64,000 nt of DNA, taken from positions 1 to 64,000 of the forward strand of contig CAZLNZ010000015.1 in assembly GCA_964561145.1 (NCBI GenBank). Reading direction: 5' to 3'. Made by a program: the position numbers and the translations under genes. Below the pieces are notes generated by a model. That model worked only from the letters and a program-made list of their open reading frames with translations, was not told the origin of the DNA and did no database searches. The stretch's first letter is position 1, and each line of letters begins with the position of its first letter. Of the stretch, positions 11,044 to 23,300 are shown one piece after another. This DNA comes from RUG14300 sp964561145. Lineage in GTDB: Bacteria; Bacillota; Clostridia; Christensenellales; CAG-1252.

Positions 11044-14000
11044 CTATTTGCGACTTAGCCAATTGTATGCGTCTTGGTTGCCTAAGTCTTTAATTTGTCT
11101 TTCTAATGAAAGATATCCTTCTTTTGCGGAATGAGCTTCATATACCATAAATCTAAAGTCCTCGATTCCTGCCGAATAATATATAAACCTTGCGTTAAAG
11201 TCGGGAATGAAATATTTTACTGGAATCTTTAATTCAAACATTTCACTGAAATCCTCGCTTACTCCGCTATAGTCAATAATACTGTAGTTCTTGCCACCGC
11301 CATATATCGCAATAGGCGCATTTATCCAGCTATCACCACCCGACGTCAACAATAATCTTTCTGCCGTGGCGGTATCTCCGCTTCTTGTTCTATAGGACTC
11401 AATAAGGGAGGAGACATCAAGATTGAAATTCAATCTCTCTTTTATTGTATCGTCCGCATCAAGAAGGGTGTCACTGTTTACGCTGGAGACTGTCTTCCAA
11501 TCATAAAATCTAACATCGCCCAAAAGCTTGAGTCTTGCCGGATATGAGGTTCCTGCTACATCACCCCAACCGAGGTCACTTCCGAACAGATATGTTGAGC
11601 TGTAATCCCATCCATCAAGAGCAAGACCTCCGAATTGCGACTCCAATCCTATCGAGAACAAGCCTGCATAGGCAAATACACTGTCTTTTAGGGAAACATC
11701 CGTTAATACGTAGTTATTTATAAAATAATCGTCTTTTTTTTCAGAAAGGGTATAATTACTACCATCCTTCTTAAGTAAATAGGGGTTAGCCTCGTCGTAG
11801 TACTGCTTGTAGTCATTGCTTGCCCCGGGGAATAGGTTGGCACTAGCCAAATATTTGCTTGTATCCGCAACATTTTTTCCGCGTTTCAATTGATTGGTTC
11901 CTATCTTCAAGATAAACTCTCTACCATAGGACAGTATGCAATTGCTAATTGAAGCGGAAAGCTTGTAGGAGTTCAAATTTGCAGTAACAATACCCTCATC
12001 GGTATTTGCCTTTCCGTAAATCCTTACTACCGTTCTTCCGTTGTTTACCTTGGAATAGGAAAGTTCTAAATTGTTACCGACAACTTCCAATACTGTTCCG
12101 CAATTATCAAGGTTGGTAAGGTCGGTACCATCTTTTCCCAATGCGTTTTCATCTGAACAACCCTTCAATTCCACGTTTCTAAGTTTAATATTATCCTTGT
12201 TAACGAGGAAAATAATATTGTCCTGCGACTTAACGCTTGCATTACCCAAAGCATTTTCTGCCGCGCCGTAAGCAATTCTTACTATAGACAAGGGACCATG
12301 GAAAATAAAGCCTTGCGTCGAATGCTCTCCCTTGTACATCTTCTCACCGCCACGGGTTAGGTAGTCGGCATTGATGCTGTGTCCGTTGCCATAGATATTG
12401 TTGGTTATCTCTACAAAACACTTGAGTTTTGCATCATCGTCATGACCTAATGATTTATAATAAGATATGTCGGCGGTAGGATCGATTGTCTTATACACAC
12501 CAAGTCCTGCATATTTACCTTTACCCTCGATGTAGTTGTTGTACTCGCCTGCCCAGCCGTCCTTTCCGTAGTTTTCCTTAAGAAGGGGTGCAAGCATTAC
12601 ATCCGATTGAAGAACAACCTCGTAACCTGCTTCTTCCGCCTTCATAAGGTCTTCATAATTAGTAACATTAACCGCACCCGCTACAACGTTTATCGTGTAG
12701 CTTGTCTTTACGTCATAGCCCAAAGCCTCGTTATACTTGCTGCTAACAGTTATTATGACATTACCAGAGAAGCCGCCGCTTACGGTCAATACACCGTTTT
12801 CAACCGTTGCCAGACTCGTATCACTGCTCTTCCAAACAAGTTTGGAATAATCAATTTCGCTTTCAGTTTGTCCTGCAGAATATGAAACATTTATAGGTAT
12901 ATTGAACTTATACTTCGTTTTGTTTGAACCAACATATTTATATTCTCCGATAACAAGTTCTCTGGCTAAGCTCTTTGTAAGGCTTGCAGTGCTATCGTCA
13001 TTCTTTACAGTAATTGTGTTATAAGGTTTTACAACCTCTACGTTTAAAGTCTTTTCTCCGTAAACGTCACCGTCGACAATCAACTGAACGGTAATTTGCG
13101 ATACGCCCTCTTTTGCTCCGTTTACATTAAACAGGGAGTTGTTCTTCTTAACTTGAACAACAGAAGGATTACTAGACCTGCATACGATGTCATAATCGGA
13201 TACGCCGTCAACTAAAACGTCTATGTTCTTGCTTTTTCCGACTGCAAGATAAAGATCTCCGGTATAGTCGATTTTCCAATCTATTACTCCTCTTTCAAAT
13301 TTGATTGCACCGAGCTTGTTACCTACTTCATCCTTCAATTCGACAACATAACTACCCTCGATGATACCCTCTTTCCATTCAATCTTTATGACGTACATTC
13401 CGTCGTTCTCTTCGATGATAACGGACTCGATGGCATCTTTATCGTAATCGAATACTATATCATCCTTAGAGATATTACCTGCGTTGATAGATAGATCTAT
13501 CTCATAATAAATATCGGAATAAGAGGAAAAGCTTACCTCATTCTTATTTCCTGCAAAGCTTATAGCATATTCGTTATCGCTTGCGTCTACGATAACATTA
13601 TAGGTAAACTTGTACTCATGCTCTTTAAAGCTTTGGCTCGATTCATCGTACTTAAGACCGGTAATGCTAGCATATATCTCGCATTCGCCTGTAAACCTTG
13701 ACTCGATTATTCCCCTTGAATTGACGGAAGCAATCTTGTCATTAGAAGAGGAAAACTCTATCACGTCCGCTGCAGAAGAGGGATATATCAACAAATCCTC
13801 ACCAATCTTCAGCTCTCTGTTTTCACCAACGGTTAAATTGATTTTATCGGTTCCTTGTTCTGCCTCGGCTACCTTGTCGGCGGAAAAGGTCAAAACAATG
13901 CTGTCTTGTTGCGCTCCCGCAACTGCTACTATTGCAACACTTCCTATAGATTTGGGAATAACCCTGCCGTCATCTGTAATTATTACGTCTGCCTGCTTTA

Positions 14001-14259
14001 CACCCTCAACCTCCTGTACCTGATAGGATACTGCGGTATGCGTTGCAGTGCTCGGCTCTATTTTAGCTTCTAGCTTGAGGGTATCTCCCTTCTCTACGTC
14101 TACTTCCAATTCCTTTTCGCCGTTGACGGTCAAAGTCACCTTGCTTACGGGAACGTCAACTAAGATTTCAACAGCACTTGCCGCCGTCGATAAGCTGAAC
14201 ATTAGAAGCATCGGAATTACAAGCATTAAAGCTATTATCTTGTTTTTTACTTTTTTCAT
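11044..14259 (-). CDS. Secreted protein with Big-2-like and beta-helix-like regions
   Basis: 1,071 residues. A Sec signal peptide (MKK, hydrophobic core, STAASA) is probably cut after Ala29. Residues about 32-135 resemble a bacterial Ig-like group 2 (Big_2) domain, and a second such stretch at about 460-550 reads VWKSSDTSLATVENGVLTV. Residues about 570-900 are rich in short beta strands (NNIYGNGHSI, LRNVELKGCS, GTVLEVVGNNLELSYSKV), as in right-handed beta-helix surface proteins. I see no catalytic motif. There is no LPXTG motif and no C-terminal membrane segment, so it may be released or held by another protein. The ATG is preceded by TGAGG inside the end of the permease gene, 7 bp after that gene's stop, which indicates coupling. 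The function is unknown; polysaccharide or host-surface binding is inference. Confidence 0.88.
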   Translation of the reverse strand: MKKVKNKIIALMLVIPMLLMFSLSTAASAVEILVDVPVSKVTLTVNGEKELEVDVEKGDTLKLEAKIEPSTATHTAVSYQVQEVEGVKQADVIITDDGRVIPKSIGSVAIVAVAGAQQDSIVLTFSADKVAEAEQGTDKINLTVGENRELKIGEDLLIYPSSAADVIEFSSSNDKIASVNSRGIIESRFTGECEIYASITGLKYDESSQSFKEHEYKFTYNVIVDASDNEYAISFAGNKNEVSFSSYSDIYYEIDLSINAGNISKDDIVFDYDKDAIESVIIEENDGMYVIKIEWKEGIIEGSYVVELKDEVGNKLGAIKFERGVIDWKIDYTGDLYLAVGKSKNIDVLVDGVSDYDIVCRSSNPSVVQVKKNNSLFNVNGAKEGVSQITVQLIVDGDVYGEKTLNVEVVKPYNTITVKNDDSTASLTKSLARELVIGEYKYVGSNKTKYKFNIPINVSYSAGQTESEIDYSKLVWKSSDTSLATVENGVLTVSGGFSGNVIITVSSKYNEALGYDVKTSYTINVVAGAVNVTNYEDLMKAEEAGYEVVLQSDVMLAPLLKENYGKDGWAGEYNNYIEGKGKYAGLGVYKTIDPTADISYYKSLGHDDDAKLKCFVEITNNIYGNGHSINADYLTRGGEKMYKGEHSTQGFIFHGPLSIVRIAYGAAENALGNASVKSQDNIIFLVNKDNIKLRNVELKGCSDENALGKDGTDLTNLDNCGTVLEVVGNNLELSYSKVNNGRTVVRIYGKANTDEGIVTANLNSYKLSASISNCILSYGREFILKIGTNQLKRGKNVADTSKYLASANLFPGASNDYKQYYDEANPYLLKKDGSNYTLSEKKDDYFINNYVLTDVSLKDSVFAYAGLFSIGLESQFGGLALDGWDYSSTYLFGSDLGWGDVAGTSYPARLKLLGDVRFYDWKTVSSVNSDTLLDADDTIKERLNFNLDVSSLIESYRTRSGDTATAERLLLTSGGDSWINAPIAIYGGGKNYSIIDYSGVSEDFSEMFELKIPVKYFIPDFNARFIYYSAGIEDFRFMVYEAHSAKEGYLSLERQIKDLGNQDAYNWLSRK

Positions 14260-14266
14260 ATTAACC

Positions 14267-15955
14267 TCAAATATCTACTTCGTAATATGCCTTCTTCAAT
14301 CCCTTGAAAAGGTAGATTACGGAAAATGTGAATACTATAACGGAAATAAGGGAGGTAAAGCCCATAGAGGCAAATGCCGCCCAACCTGCAGATGCCTTGA
14401 AGCCTACAACAATGGAAATGATTATACTTCCTATTCCCGATATCGCCGAAAGGACAAGTCCTATCAGTATCAAAGTTGAAAGATTGCTATTGCTGTCTAC
14501 AACCTCGTCATTGTCGCTTGTGGGGAAGCAAGGACTCTTCATATCTTTCTTTGTTGCATACGCTACACCCGCTAAAGAGAAAAGAATGCCGTTTATAAAT
14601 ACAAATACGGCAGATCCGATATTGATCAAACCGCTTAACCATAAGGTCAAGCTACTAATAAATACCGATATAAAAGAAACAACCGCAGAGAAGAAAAGCT
14701 TGCAGCCGATTATCTGTTCTACCTTCACCGGCAAGGTCTTCAGCATTGCATACATCTTGCCGTCACGTGAAATATTGGTTGCACAGAAAGTGTTAGTCAA
14801 CATCGCAAACATCATTACTACAAACGCCGCAACAGCATAGCTACAATCTATCGCAAACATTCCGCTTGCCATGGATATCAATAGCTGTACACAGATATAT
14901 ACCATAAAAGGTAAGGTTACCGTGGTCGCAAAGTACTGGAAGGCATACCCCGGGGTTCTCAATACGGTCTTAAACTCCTTTAACAACAATGCATTTACGG
15001 TATTATGCTTCTTTATCTCCGCTTTCTTCTTAAAGACAACCGTATAGCCCTCTAGACGCTTTTGCATAAAGGTATTATATATCTTCTTCATTAGGAAGAA
15101 AGAACCTACCAAACAAGCCGCAGATAAGGCAACAAGAATGCCTGCACTTAACCACACGTTTTCTTTAAGCATCAAGTTTGTATAAAGCTTTGCAGGATAT
15201 AAGACATTGGTCACCTTGTTTATGGTGTAAATCGTTCCCATATCGAAGAAGTTGGAAATCTGTCCCGATTGAAGAATTTGATTTAAGCCGTTGAGGAAGA
15301 TACCGTATATCCAGAATCCGACTGCGATTACTATTACGTATCCTATAAGCCTTATGATAAATTTAGACTCTATTAACTCCATAAAGAGTATGCAGGGTAC
15401 TGCTATAAGGCTTGCTATTGCACAACTAAGCGCAGGAAGAAGCAATGCACATACTAGCATTAAGAAATAGAAGTCTACTCCGCCTATGCCCGATATGATA
15501 TGTAAGGATATTCCTATAGGCGCGATTATAAACAGGGTCGTAACAAATTGTGTCGCATATATCTTAAGGTACTTATATAAGAATATCTGACCGGCACCTA
15601 TGGGTTGACATATCAACACGTTCATATCCTTTGAGTTGGAGATTGCCGCAAATATCTTTCTTACTCCGTTTATTACATTTATAACAAAGACCAGCGCTAT
15701 GCTTATCGTCAAAATCTCACCGATTCTCCTGTAGGTGTCACCTACAGCGTCATCGAATACGTTGGATAAATACATCTTCGCAAATGAATGGAAAACATAA
15801 ATAAACACTCCGTAAATAAAAGCTATAAGCACTGACGATGAGATAAAGCCCAGCCAGTCACGACGCTTGCCCGTTTCCTTGAAGGAGCTTGCCTGCCATT
15901 CACTGAAATCCTTTTTGAATAGCAGTTTTAGTTTTTTAAGCTTACTTGTTTTCAT
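14267..15955 (-). CDS. ABC-2 type exporter permease, 12 TM
   Basis: 562 residues with a Lys-rich cytoplasmic N-terminus and about twelve hydrophobic segments (roughly 37-59, 80-98, 133-157, 162-192, 201-222, 268-289, 342-363, 371-391, 419-441, 447-466, 493-518, 527-550). The halves are joined by a basic loop around 295-325. The stretch KEFKTVLRTPGYAFQY after this loop resembles the putative ABC exporter families of Bacillota. The ATG overlaps the ATPase stop as TAATG, so the two subunits are translationally coupled and surely work together. The substrate cannot be read from the sequence. Its position between genes for giant secreted proteins suggests a role in their export, maturation or anchoring, or in handling a ligand they bind; this is inference. 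Confidence 0.88.
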   Translation of the reverse strand: MKTSKLKKLKLLFKKDFSEWQASSFKETGKRRDWLGFISSSVLIAFIYGVFIYVFHSFAKMYLSNVFDDAVGDTYRRIGEILTISIALVFVINVINGVRKIFAAISNSKDMNVLICQPIGAGQIFLYKYLKIYATQFVTTLFIIAPIGISLHIISGIGGVDFYFLMLVCALLLPALSCAIASLIAVPCILFMELIESKFIIRLIGYVIVIAVGFWIYGIFLNGLNQILQSGQISNFFDMGTIYTINKVTNVLYPAKLYTNLMLKENVWLSAGILVALSAACLVGSFFLMKKIYNTFMQKRLEGYTVVFKKKAEIKKHNTVNALLLKEFKTVLRTPGYAFQYFATTVTLPFMVYICVQLLISMASGMFAIDCSYAVAAFVVMMFAMLTNTFCATNISRDGKMYAMLKTLPVKVEQIIGCKLFFSAVVSFISVFISSLTLWLSGLINIGSAVFVFINGILFSLAGVAYATKKDMKSPCFPTSDNDEVVDSNSNLSTLILIGLVLSAISGIGSIIISIVVGFKASAGWAAFASMGFTSLISVIVFTFSVIYLFKGLKKAYYEVDI

Positions 15956-16695
15956 TATTCTTGGTCCGACATAAATACCTCAATCAAGGTTTGGTTGGGA
16001 TGAGCCTCTCTGAACTCCTCCATTGTAAATTGATCCGTTACATGTCCGTCTGAAATTCTGTACACACGATCACAAATTCTGTTGACAACGTCTAGATTAT
16101 GAGAGCAGAAAAGAACGGCGTTACCTTGCTCTTTATAGGAAATCATGTAAGATAGAAGTGCCTCTATTGTAACGGCATCAAGTCCGGTCAACGGTTCGTC
16201 TAACAACCAAAGCTTAGGGCGATGGATAAGGGATGCCATCAAGCAAATCTTTTGACGCATACCGTGAGAATAGGAGGAAATCATTTTGTAAATACTGTCA
16301 CCAAGCTTGAACTTAGATTCCATTTCGTCTATTCTCGGTTGTCTTACATCAACCTCTACATCGTGAAGATCGGCAATAAAGTTTATATACTCGAAGCCTG
16401 TCATCTTCTCGAACATAGCACGTGAGTCGGGAACATATCCCAGATTCATTTTTGCTTCAACCGGGTCACTTTTTATGTTGTGTCCGCAAATTGTGATTTC
16501 ACCCTTATCAAAGGGGAAATAGCCGGTCAAGCACTTAATTGTCGTAGACTTTCCGGCTCCGTTTTTACCCATTATTCCTACGATTTCACCGGCATAACAA
16601 TCTATGTTGATATCCTCGATTGTGTAATTTGCAGCTTTACCGTACTTTTTCGATAATCCCTTTATTTCGACTACCTTCTCTCTTTCGTTATTCAT
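15955..16695 (-). CDS. ABC transporter ATP-binding protein
   Basis: 246 residues, the normal length for a single nucleotide-binding domain. Walker A is GKNGAGKST at about 43-51. The signature region is SYSHGMRQK at about 141-149, the variant usual in ABC-2 type exporters. Walker B is LWLLDEP at about 162-168, the D-loop GLD follows, and the switch histidine is in CSHN (His199). It powers the 12-TM permease encoded directly downstream with a 1-bp overlap. The ATG has AGGAG upstream and starts 7 bp after the lipoprotein stop. CcmA-like, DrrA-like and NatA-like exporter ATPases all look like this, so a drug or sodium role cannot be excluded from the sequence. Confidence 0.95.
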   Translation of the reverse strand: MNNEREKVVEIKGLSKKYGKAANYTIEDINIDCYAGEIVGIMGKNGAGKSTTIKCLTGYFPFDKGEITICGHNIKSDPVEAKMNLGYVPDSRAMFEKMTGFEYINFIADLHDVEVDVRQPRIDEMESKFKLGDSIYKMISSYSHGMRQKICLMASLIHRPKLWLLDEPLTGLDAVTIEALLSYMISYKEQGNAVLFCSHNLDVVNRICDRVYRISDGHVTDQFTMEEFREAHPNQTLIEVFMSDQE

Positions 16696-16702
16696 AATAC
16701 TC

Positions 16703-17287
16703 CTAATAATTGACTATATATTTTGATTCAACAGAGTAACCGTCATAGTTATACTCTATCGTCAAGTTATTTACTTTCTCGCCAGCAACCTCAATTGTCA
16801 CTTTGGCATTCTCTGTCAATGCCTTTTGCAGGTTAAGCATGATGCTTGCATCTTTTAGCTCAAAGGTATAAAGCATTCCTCCTTCTGTAGCTGTTTTTAA
16901 AAAGTTTTCCACAAACTCGTCGGAGAGTTTTAAGCCCTTGTACAGTTTGCCATTAAGTGACTCAAGACTTATTGTGCCGCTATCCTCGCTTGAAATAAGC
17001 TCATCGGACCACATATCGGGATTAAATTTTTCGACTTTGCTTATAAAGCTTACCTCTTCTCCGTCTACAGTGTAGGAGGTCTTTTCATTGTACACCTCGC
17101 CCTCACCGGCTTTTACCTTGAGGGTATATTCAACAGAGTTTATGCCGTCACAATTTACAAAAGCGTTGTTTATTGCCTCGTATTTGTCCTTCGGGGTAGG
17201 ATTCTTATCATCGCACGCAACTAAAAGGGAAATACTTAAGGTCAATACCAATATTAATAATAAGTTTTTTAATACACTTCTTTTCAT
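16703..17287 (-). CDS. Small lipoprotein of the giant-protein operon
   Basis: 194 residues. The signal peptide MKRSVLKNLL... ends in the lipobox LVAC with Cys25 as the lipidation site. The mature part is acidic and predicted beta-rich (VEYTLKVKAGEGEVY, KVTIEVAGEKV, LTIEYNYDGYSVES). I do not recognise a named family; the fold hints at LolA/LppX-like or other lipoprotein beta-barrel halves, but this is weak. GGAGG precedes the ATG. The gene sits 13 bp after the 2,998-residue protein and 7 bp before the ABC ATPase, so it is probably an extracytoplasmic accessory of that transporter or of the giant proteins. Confidence 0.88.
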   Translation of the reverse strand: MKRSVLKNLLLILVLTLSISLLVACDDKNPTPKDKYEAINNAFVNCDGINSVEYTLKVKAGEGEVYNEKTSYTVDGEEVSFISKVEKFNPDMWSDELISSEDSGTISLESLNGKLYKGLKLSDEFVENFLKTATEGGMLYTFELKDASIMLNLQKALTENAKVTIEVAGEKVNNLTIEYNYDGYSVESKYIVNY

Positions 17288-17300
17288 ACATCCTCCATCA

Positions 17301-20300
17301 CTACAGGGTTTTCTTTATTCCCATATATGTCATTAGCATAAAGGCGTTCCACATTTCAATGACAAGGAGAAGGTTCTCTCCTCTTGCCGTGTTTGCTACC
17401 TCGTCAACCTTGTTTCCAAAGGAAGTAAACTCCTCTTGAAGGGCATCGAGCACACTCTTGTATTCATAAATAGATTTGACATCGTCAAGCTCTTCCGCCT
17501 TTATGGACTTAAGGGCAAGCCTTGCTTCGGATAGCGCCGATAATTTTTCCTCGGCGGTTCCTTCCTTGCACTTGGCAATTAGCTCCTTAAGTTTAGCAAA
17601 GAGCTCGTCATAATTTCCAATCACCTTGAAGCTAACCTTCTTTTCACCGATATAGTTACCATCCTTTACGGTAACTACCACTCGATAGGTTCCACAAGAT
17701 AAGTCTTCGACCTCTTCACCATTGACGTCAAAGTATTTAACTTCTAAATCAACATTCTTATATTTTTTAGGAAGAGTGCCGCTAATATCGAGTTGTCCTA
17801 AAACCTTTATTGCATTGTCGTACACTCCGTTTATGGTTATTTCCTTTGAAATATCCTTCACAACTACCTTCCATTCATAGCTCGCTTCACCCTTGTAGTT
17901 CAGGTCATCGATAGTGATTTTTATCGAATAGGAGCCAACGCTTAAGTAGTCAGAGCTTTCAATTCCGTCTTTGAATATCTCGTAATTTACCTTAATACCC
18001 TCTTTGGTGCATTCTGCATAAACGTCATCTGCATAGGGATCGTACTCACGAACACCCTCCTCGGGAATACCTGCCGCAATTAACGTCTCGGAAATATCCT
18101 TCTTCGCTACGTTTATCTTGTACTCGGTTACCGCGTCCTCTGCAAAATCAAAGTAGGTTTTATAATTGATGATAATCGTTATGGTGTACTCGCCTACTTC
18201 TGTAATTGATTCCAATTCTTCGCCCTTTGAATTCTTTATTAAAAGTTTAAAGGCTTTTTCATCGGCACGCTTAAGATTACCTTCAATGTTTTTTCTCCAA
18301 TCGAATACCTCAATACTCTTTCCGTCGTCGTAAACATAATCGGTTACGATTCCCACGACATTTATTGCCGCTTTGGTTACGGTCAATGTTCCGTTGACAA
18401 CTTTTACGTCATAGTTATCGTTACTATATGTTAAGGTTATGACATGTTCTCCTGCAATGTAGTAGCTATCGAAGTTATCCTCCGAAAGCTCAACATCCTT
18501 TCCTTGATATATTAACACAATATCGATTGACAGATTATCGCCATCAACAAGCTCGCCTTCTGTGATTGCATACGGATTACGATCAAGCTCGGCACGAACA
18601 TTTTCGAAGCTTTCAACATCCTCGCACTTCTTATCGAAGAGGGTTATTGTAAGCTCTCTCTTTGAAATCCTGTACAATGAGTTCTCGGGATTCGTATAGG
18701 TTATTACTGCAACATTATAGTTTGAATTGTCAAGTACAGAAGCTGTAATCTTATAGTCTCCTGCGTTAACACCCTCTTCACGAGAAAGGGTCAAAACATC
18801 ACCGATAGCATCATTGTATGCAAAGGAGAAGCCATCTTTCAGTTCTGCCTCGAGACTCTTTTCCTCGTCACCATAGATAACGCTTACATCCTTTACAAGG
18901 AACTCAAGTTTTCTAGCCTTGACGGTATAAGTAGCGTTAACAAAGGTCACGCTGTAATTATCGTTTTTAGCAATACCGTAGATTCGATATTCGCCAACAA
19001 CAATGCCCTCTTCACGTGCAAGCTCGTATATATCAAAGGCAGTGTCCTCGTATGCAAGGTTACCTTGAATAACTGCAGATAATTCTTGAGCATCCTCACC
19101 ATAGATTGCGGACTTACTGTCAACAAGTACCGTTATTGCTCTAGGTTTGATTTCAAAGCTTGCCTTAGGCACGTTTACTGTATAGTTGTTATTAATCAAA
19201 TCAACGCTTATCGCATAGGAACCAACAGTTATGCCTTGCTCTCTGGTTACGATTACTACCGAGCTTAACGCATCGGGAATGTCCTTGCCAACATAATAGG
19301 TTATTTCTTTTTCTTCTCCATAGAAGGTTTCAATATCACCGAAGGTCAGGTCGATTTCAAGACTCTTTATTGTGTAGGTATTGCTTAGTCCGCTTGAGAG
19401 TTTGTAGTTATCCTTATCGGTACCTGTCAAACTCTTTACACTAACAGACTTAAAGCCTGCAGAAACGCTGTCAAAATCATTAAGTTCTACACTTACATCG
19501 TCAAGTCCCTTGTTTGATACGGATACCTCGGGGATTTGTGAGCTACCGTTATAGGTGAAATCTGCTCCGCCCCAACTTATTTGTGCGGCTTTCTTCTCGA
19601 CTACATATTCATATTCAAAACTTCCGCCTAAAAGGGATACCACTATCGAATAGTTACCTGCCTTACAAATAGAATACTCTTCACTTCCGTTTACGGCAAC
19701 GGTACACTCTACAGGCTTTCTGGTTTGTGCAACTTTTGCCGTAACCGAAAGCTCGACCTCGTTTCCGTCATAGGTTTTGCTCAAAGAGAATATTCCGAGA
19801 TCAACAGAGTAATAATCCTTACTCTCAACAACCGAGAAGGAAATTCCATCGCTTTCGATAATGTAATTCGAATCAAGAGATATGGGATAAACGATATAAT
19901 CGCCAAGTTCGAGGGTACGATTCAAAGTAAGTTCATTTGCTCCTCTTATGCTTCCTACAAGCTCTTCACCCTTAAAGATGTCGTAGTACACCTTGTCAAG
20001 GTCAAGTTCATAGTCATTTTCAATATCGGTTACCGCCAAGGTTTGTTCAATCTTGCCATATAAAACATCATACACCATGAAGCCTAATTCGGCAGTCATT
20101 GCCTCTATTTCAAAAGATACCTCGACGCTTTGAGGAAGCTTGTAGTTTGAACAATCATCTCCCTCTATGCCTATTACCTTTATGCTCTTGCGTCCTGCAT
20201 TGACATATTCGCCATTCGATAGTACCGGATTCACAATGTCGCCACCGACAACGTTAACAGCACTTACTTCGGGATATTGTTCTTCTCCGTTGTAGATATA

Positions 20301-23300
20301 CTCGTCAACAATCCACTCCAGCTCAAGTTCTCTTTGAGTGATTCTATAATTGTATACATATGTTATTTCAGAATCTACGGTTACCTTAATTGTGTAATCG
20401 GCGGCATTTATCATCGAGTTAACCTTTGTATCGTTCACAAAATACTCTACAGCGACATCGGTCACTTCCTCCTGCGTTTCGGTAACCACAACCGCCACGG
20501 TTACCATCACCCTTTCTCCATCGTAAACCTTTTCAGCAGCATCACCACCGTTAAACTTAACGGTCAATGTATAATAGTTGTTATCTTCTACGATGCTAAA
20601 CTCGGCAGGAGTACAGGTTACGCTATAATTGGTATCGGTACATTCCGCAAATACCTTGTGAGTACCGACAGCAATATCTGCAATATCTCCGACAATACCG
20701 TTAGAATCAACGGTAAATGCCTTGTTGCCGTTTGAATCGTAACAAGTATACCTCAAATTGCTTGAAGAAATGTCGGAGTCTGTTTGTGTTACGGTAAAGA
20801 ACATCCTTGAACCGCTGACTATAGTTGACAATCTTATATCCAAAATGCTATTCACTGCTATTGTTACTTCCTTTGGATTAATAACAAAGGTATGAACACT
20901 TTCTTCCAACTTATAGTTCCCGTTTTCAATGCTAGGAATTATCTCGTAGTTAGCAGCATCGACATAACTACCCAAACTCAAGATGACACTCTCGCCCTCA
21001 ACAACACCAACCAAGGTATAATCGGGGCTTTGTTCTAAGCCGTTATAATAATAACTTACATCTTCCCAGTTGACGCTTATAGGTTTTGCAGTGATGCTAT
21101 AGCTTGTGGTATAGGTGTAACCTTCAACCTCAACGCTTATTGAATATTCTCCTGCATTTTTGATATCGTAACTTCTCGAGCCGTTCACCCTGATATTATA
21201 GCCAACACTTTCTTCGGTATCGCTGACCTTAACGGAAACTGTAAGGCTCTCACTTAATCCGTCGTAAACCTTGCTTCCGGATAGATTAACATCAAACAGA
21301 TAATAGTCTTTGTTGTCAACAACAGAATAGGTACAAGGAGAAACTTGAACCAAATTATAGTTAGCATTTTCATTTACAGCTTGTAAGGTGTACTCTCCTA
21401 CGCTAAAGGAAAATCCCATTTCTAGTTTCATTGTACCGTTTGAATATCTTGCAACGATGCTATTATCAGACAATACGTTGATTGTATAGGGTATGCTTTG
21501 ATAACTTCCGAAATCAACTATTACCTTTAACGTATTTGCCTTGTAAAGCATAACGTTATTAGCAGTAAGCGATACTTCGATGTCCTTTACGGTTATCGAA
21601 TACTTTGCATCGGTATAGCTTATTTCATAATAAGCTGCCTTGGTTCCGTTTTTATTAATTGTAATATTGTATTCGCCGACGTCTGAGCCCGACTGTTTTG
21701 TTAAGGTATAGACATCGGAAGGAATATCTCCCGGCACTAATCCGTTTGTTGTAGCGGTAAGAGCTACGATTTCTTTACCGTAAACAGATGTCTTAGGATC
21801 AGCGACAACCGATAAAGCCTTCCTGTTGACACCCGATCTCTTTTCCACACTGTAAGCTTTACCGTTGAAGCTCGAGGAATAGGTAAAGGTAACATAGATA
21901 TTACCACCCTCAACGGTGTAATCGTTGCCGACGGTAAGACTTATGGTTTTCTTCGAACCGTTAAGGCTTGTCCCCTCTCCTTGAGCAACATCATCACCAT
22001 AAGTTACACCCGATACGTTAAAGCTGCCGACTATCTCTTGGTAGCCCGCCCAGTCACCGCATTCTGAGGATATTCTAGAGGTAACATAGCTTACTTCCTC
22101 ACTAGATAAACCATTAAGCAGACGATTGTATTGCTGATAAAGTTCTGTGGCTTTTTCCACAACATTGGTTGCATTTTCAAGGGACAATACATTCTCGAGA
22201 TACTCTGTCAATACAGCCTTTTGAACGTATACCTTGTCGGAATAGTCTATAACATAAGCATCCGATTCAAAGGTGATTTCTTGAACATAACTATTATTCA
22301 AGGTGTAGGACAATTCTATTTCCTCGGATTCACCATTGTAGAAGGTAACGATCCCTTTTACCACAAGGGCTTGCCTTACACTTCCGTCAGCATTGTAGAT
22401 AAGATCATTAGCAGAAGAAGCGTTCCCTACTACCGACTTAGGAACAACAAGTACGATTGTAGATAAGTCATTCCAGCTATTTATACTTCTCAAAAGTTTA
22501 TCCAGCAAAACCGATTGATAACTTATCTCACTGTTGATAGGAAGCATTAAGGATATCTCTCCATTGTCATCGGTTTGATAAATAGTACCGTTAACTCTGA
22601 TTACAACATCCTTATACTCCGCTCCTATTGAAAGAGTTCTTGAAACCTCGATATTGTCACCATTGACAATTCCGTAGCTTCCGCTCATCTTTTGATTAAG
22701 GGTAGCAGAAATCTCGGAGCAGTAGTTTGCATAATCCATTGTAAAGGTGTCAAGGGTAAACTCTGTGCCCGCAGTTAATTCATAGGACTTATAACTTTTG
22801 CCATCTTCTAGTATGGTTAATTCGCCGTTATTTATTCCCGACACCCTTGCGGTAAGGGACAATTGCGCTCTGTTGTTTGTACCGCCATACTCACCACCGA
22901 TCTCTATGGTTTTAGATAGCAAAGCATTCTTCTTAACATTAACTACAGCACCGCTCACGGTAGACTGAATAATACCTGCGAAGCCACCGTTTATGTTGGT
23001 AGTGCCGTTGTTAATAAACATTCCGCTTACATCAAAACCCGATGCTCTCAGTTGTTCTACAGTGGGATAATACTTTTTAGCAAGGGGTGCTTGAATGAGT
23101 CCGTCATAGACGTATATACCTCCGTCAATATCGAATACACCACCGACATTAACAAGTATTTTTGAGCCCGGCATAAGCATATACTCACGTCCTTGAGGAA
23201 CCGTTAACACGCCATCAGAAGCCACAACGTAATTGAAGGTATAGGGCAAACCCAGAACCATTTGAGTGGAACCAAAGCCTTGCATCGAGAACTCTCCGAA

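Noticed and set aside
13610..14840. Plus-strand frames of 137, 143 and 170 codons
   Set aside because: They lie antisense inside the 1,071-residue and permease genes, lack ribosome sites and have low-complexity translations. They are shadows of the minus-strand genes.
15955..16695. Lantibiotic or drug-resistance ABC system as the firm identity
   Set aside because: The ATPase motifs are generic for ABC-2 exporters, and there is no peptide precursor, two-component system or modification enzyme nearby, so I left the substrate open.
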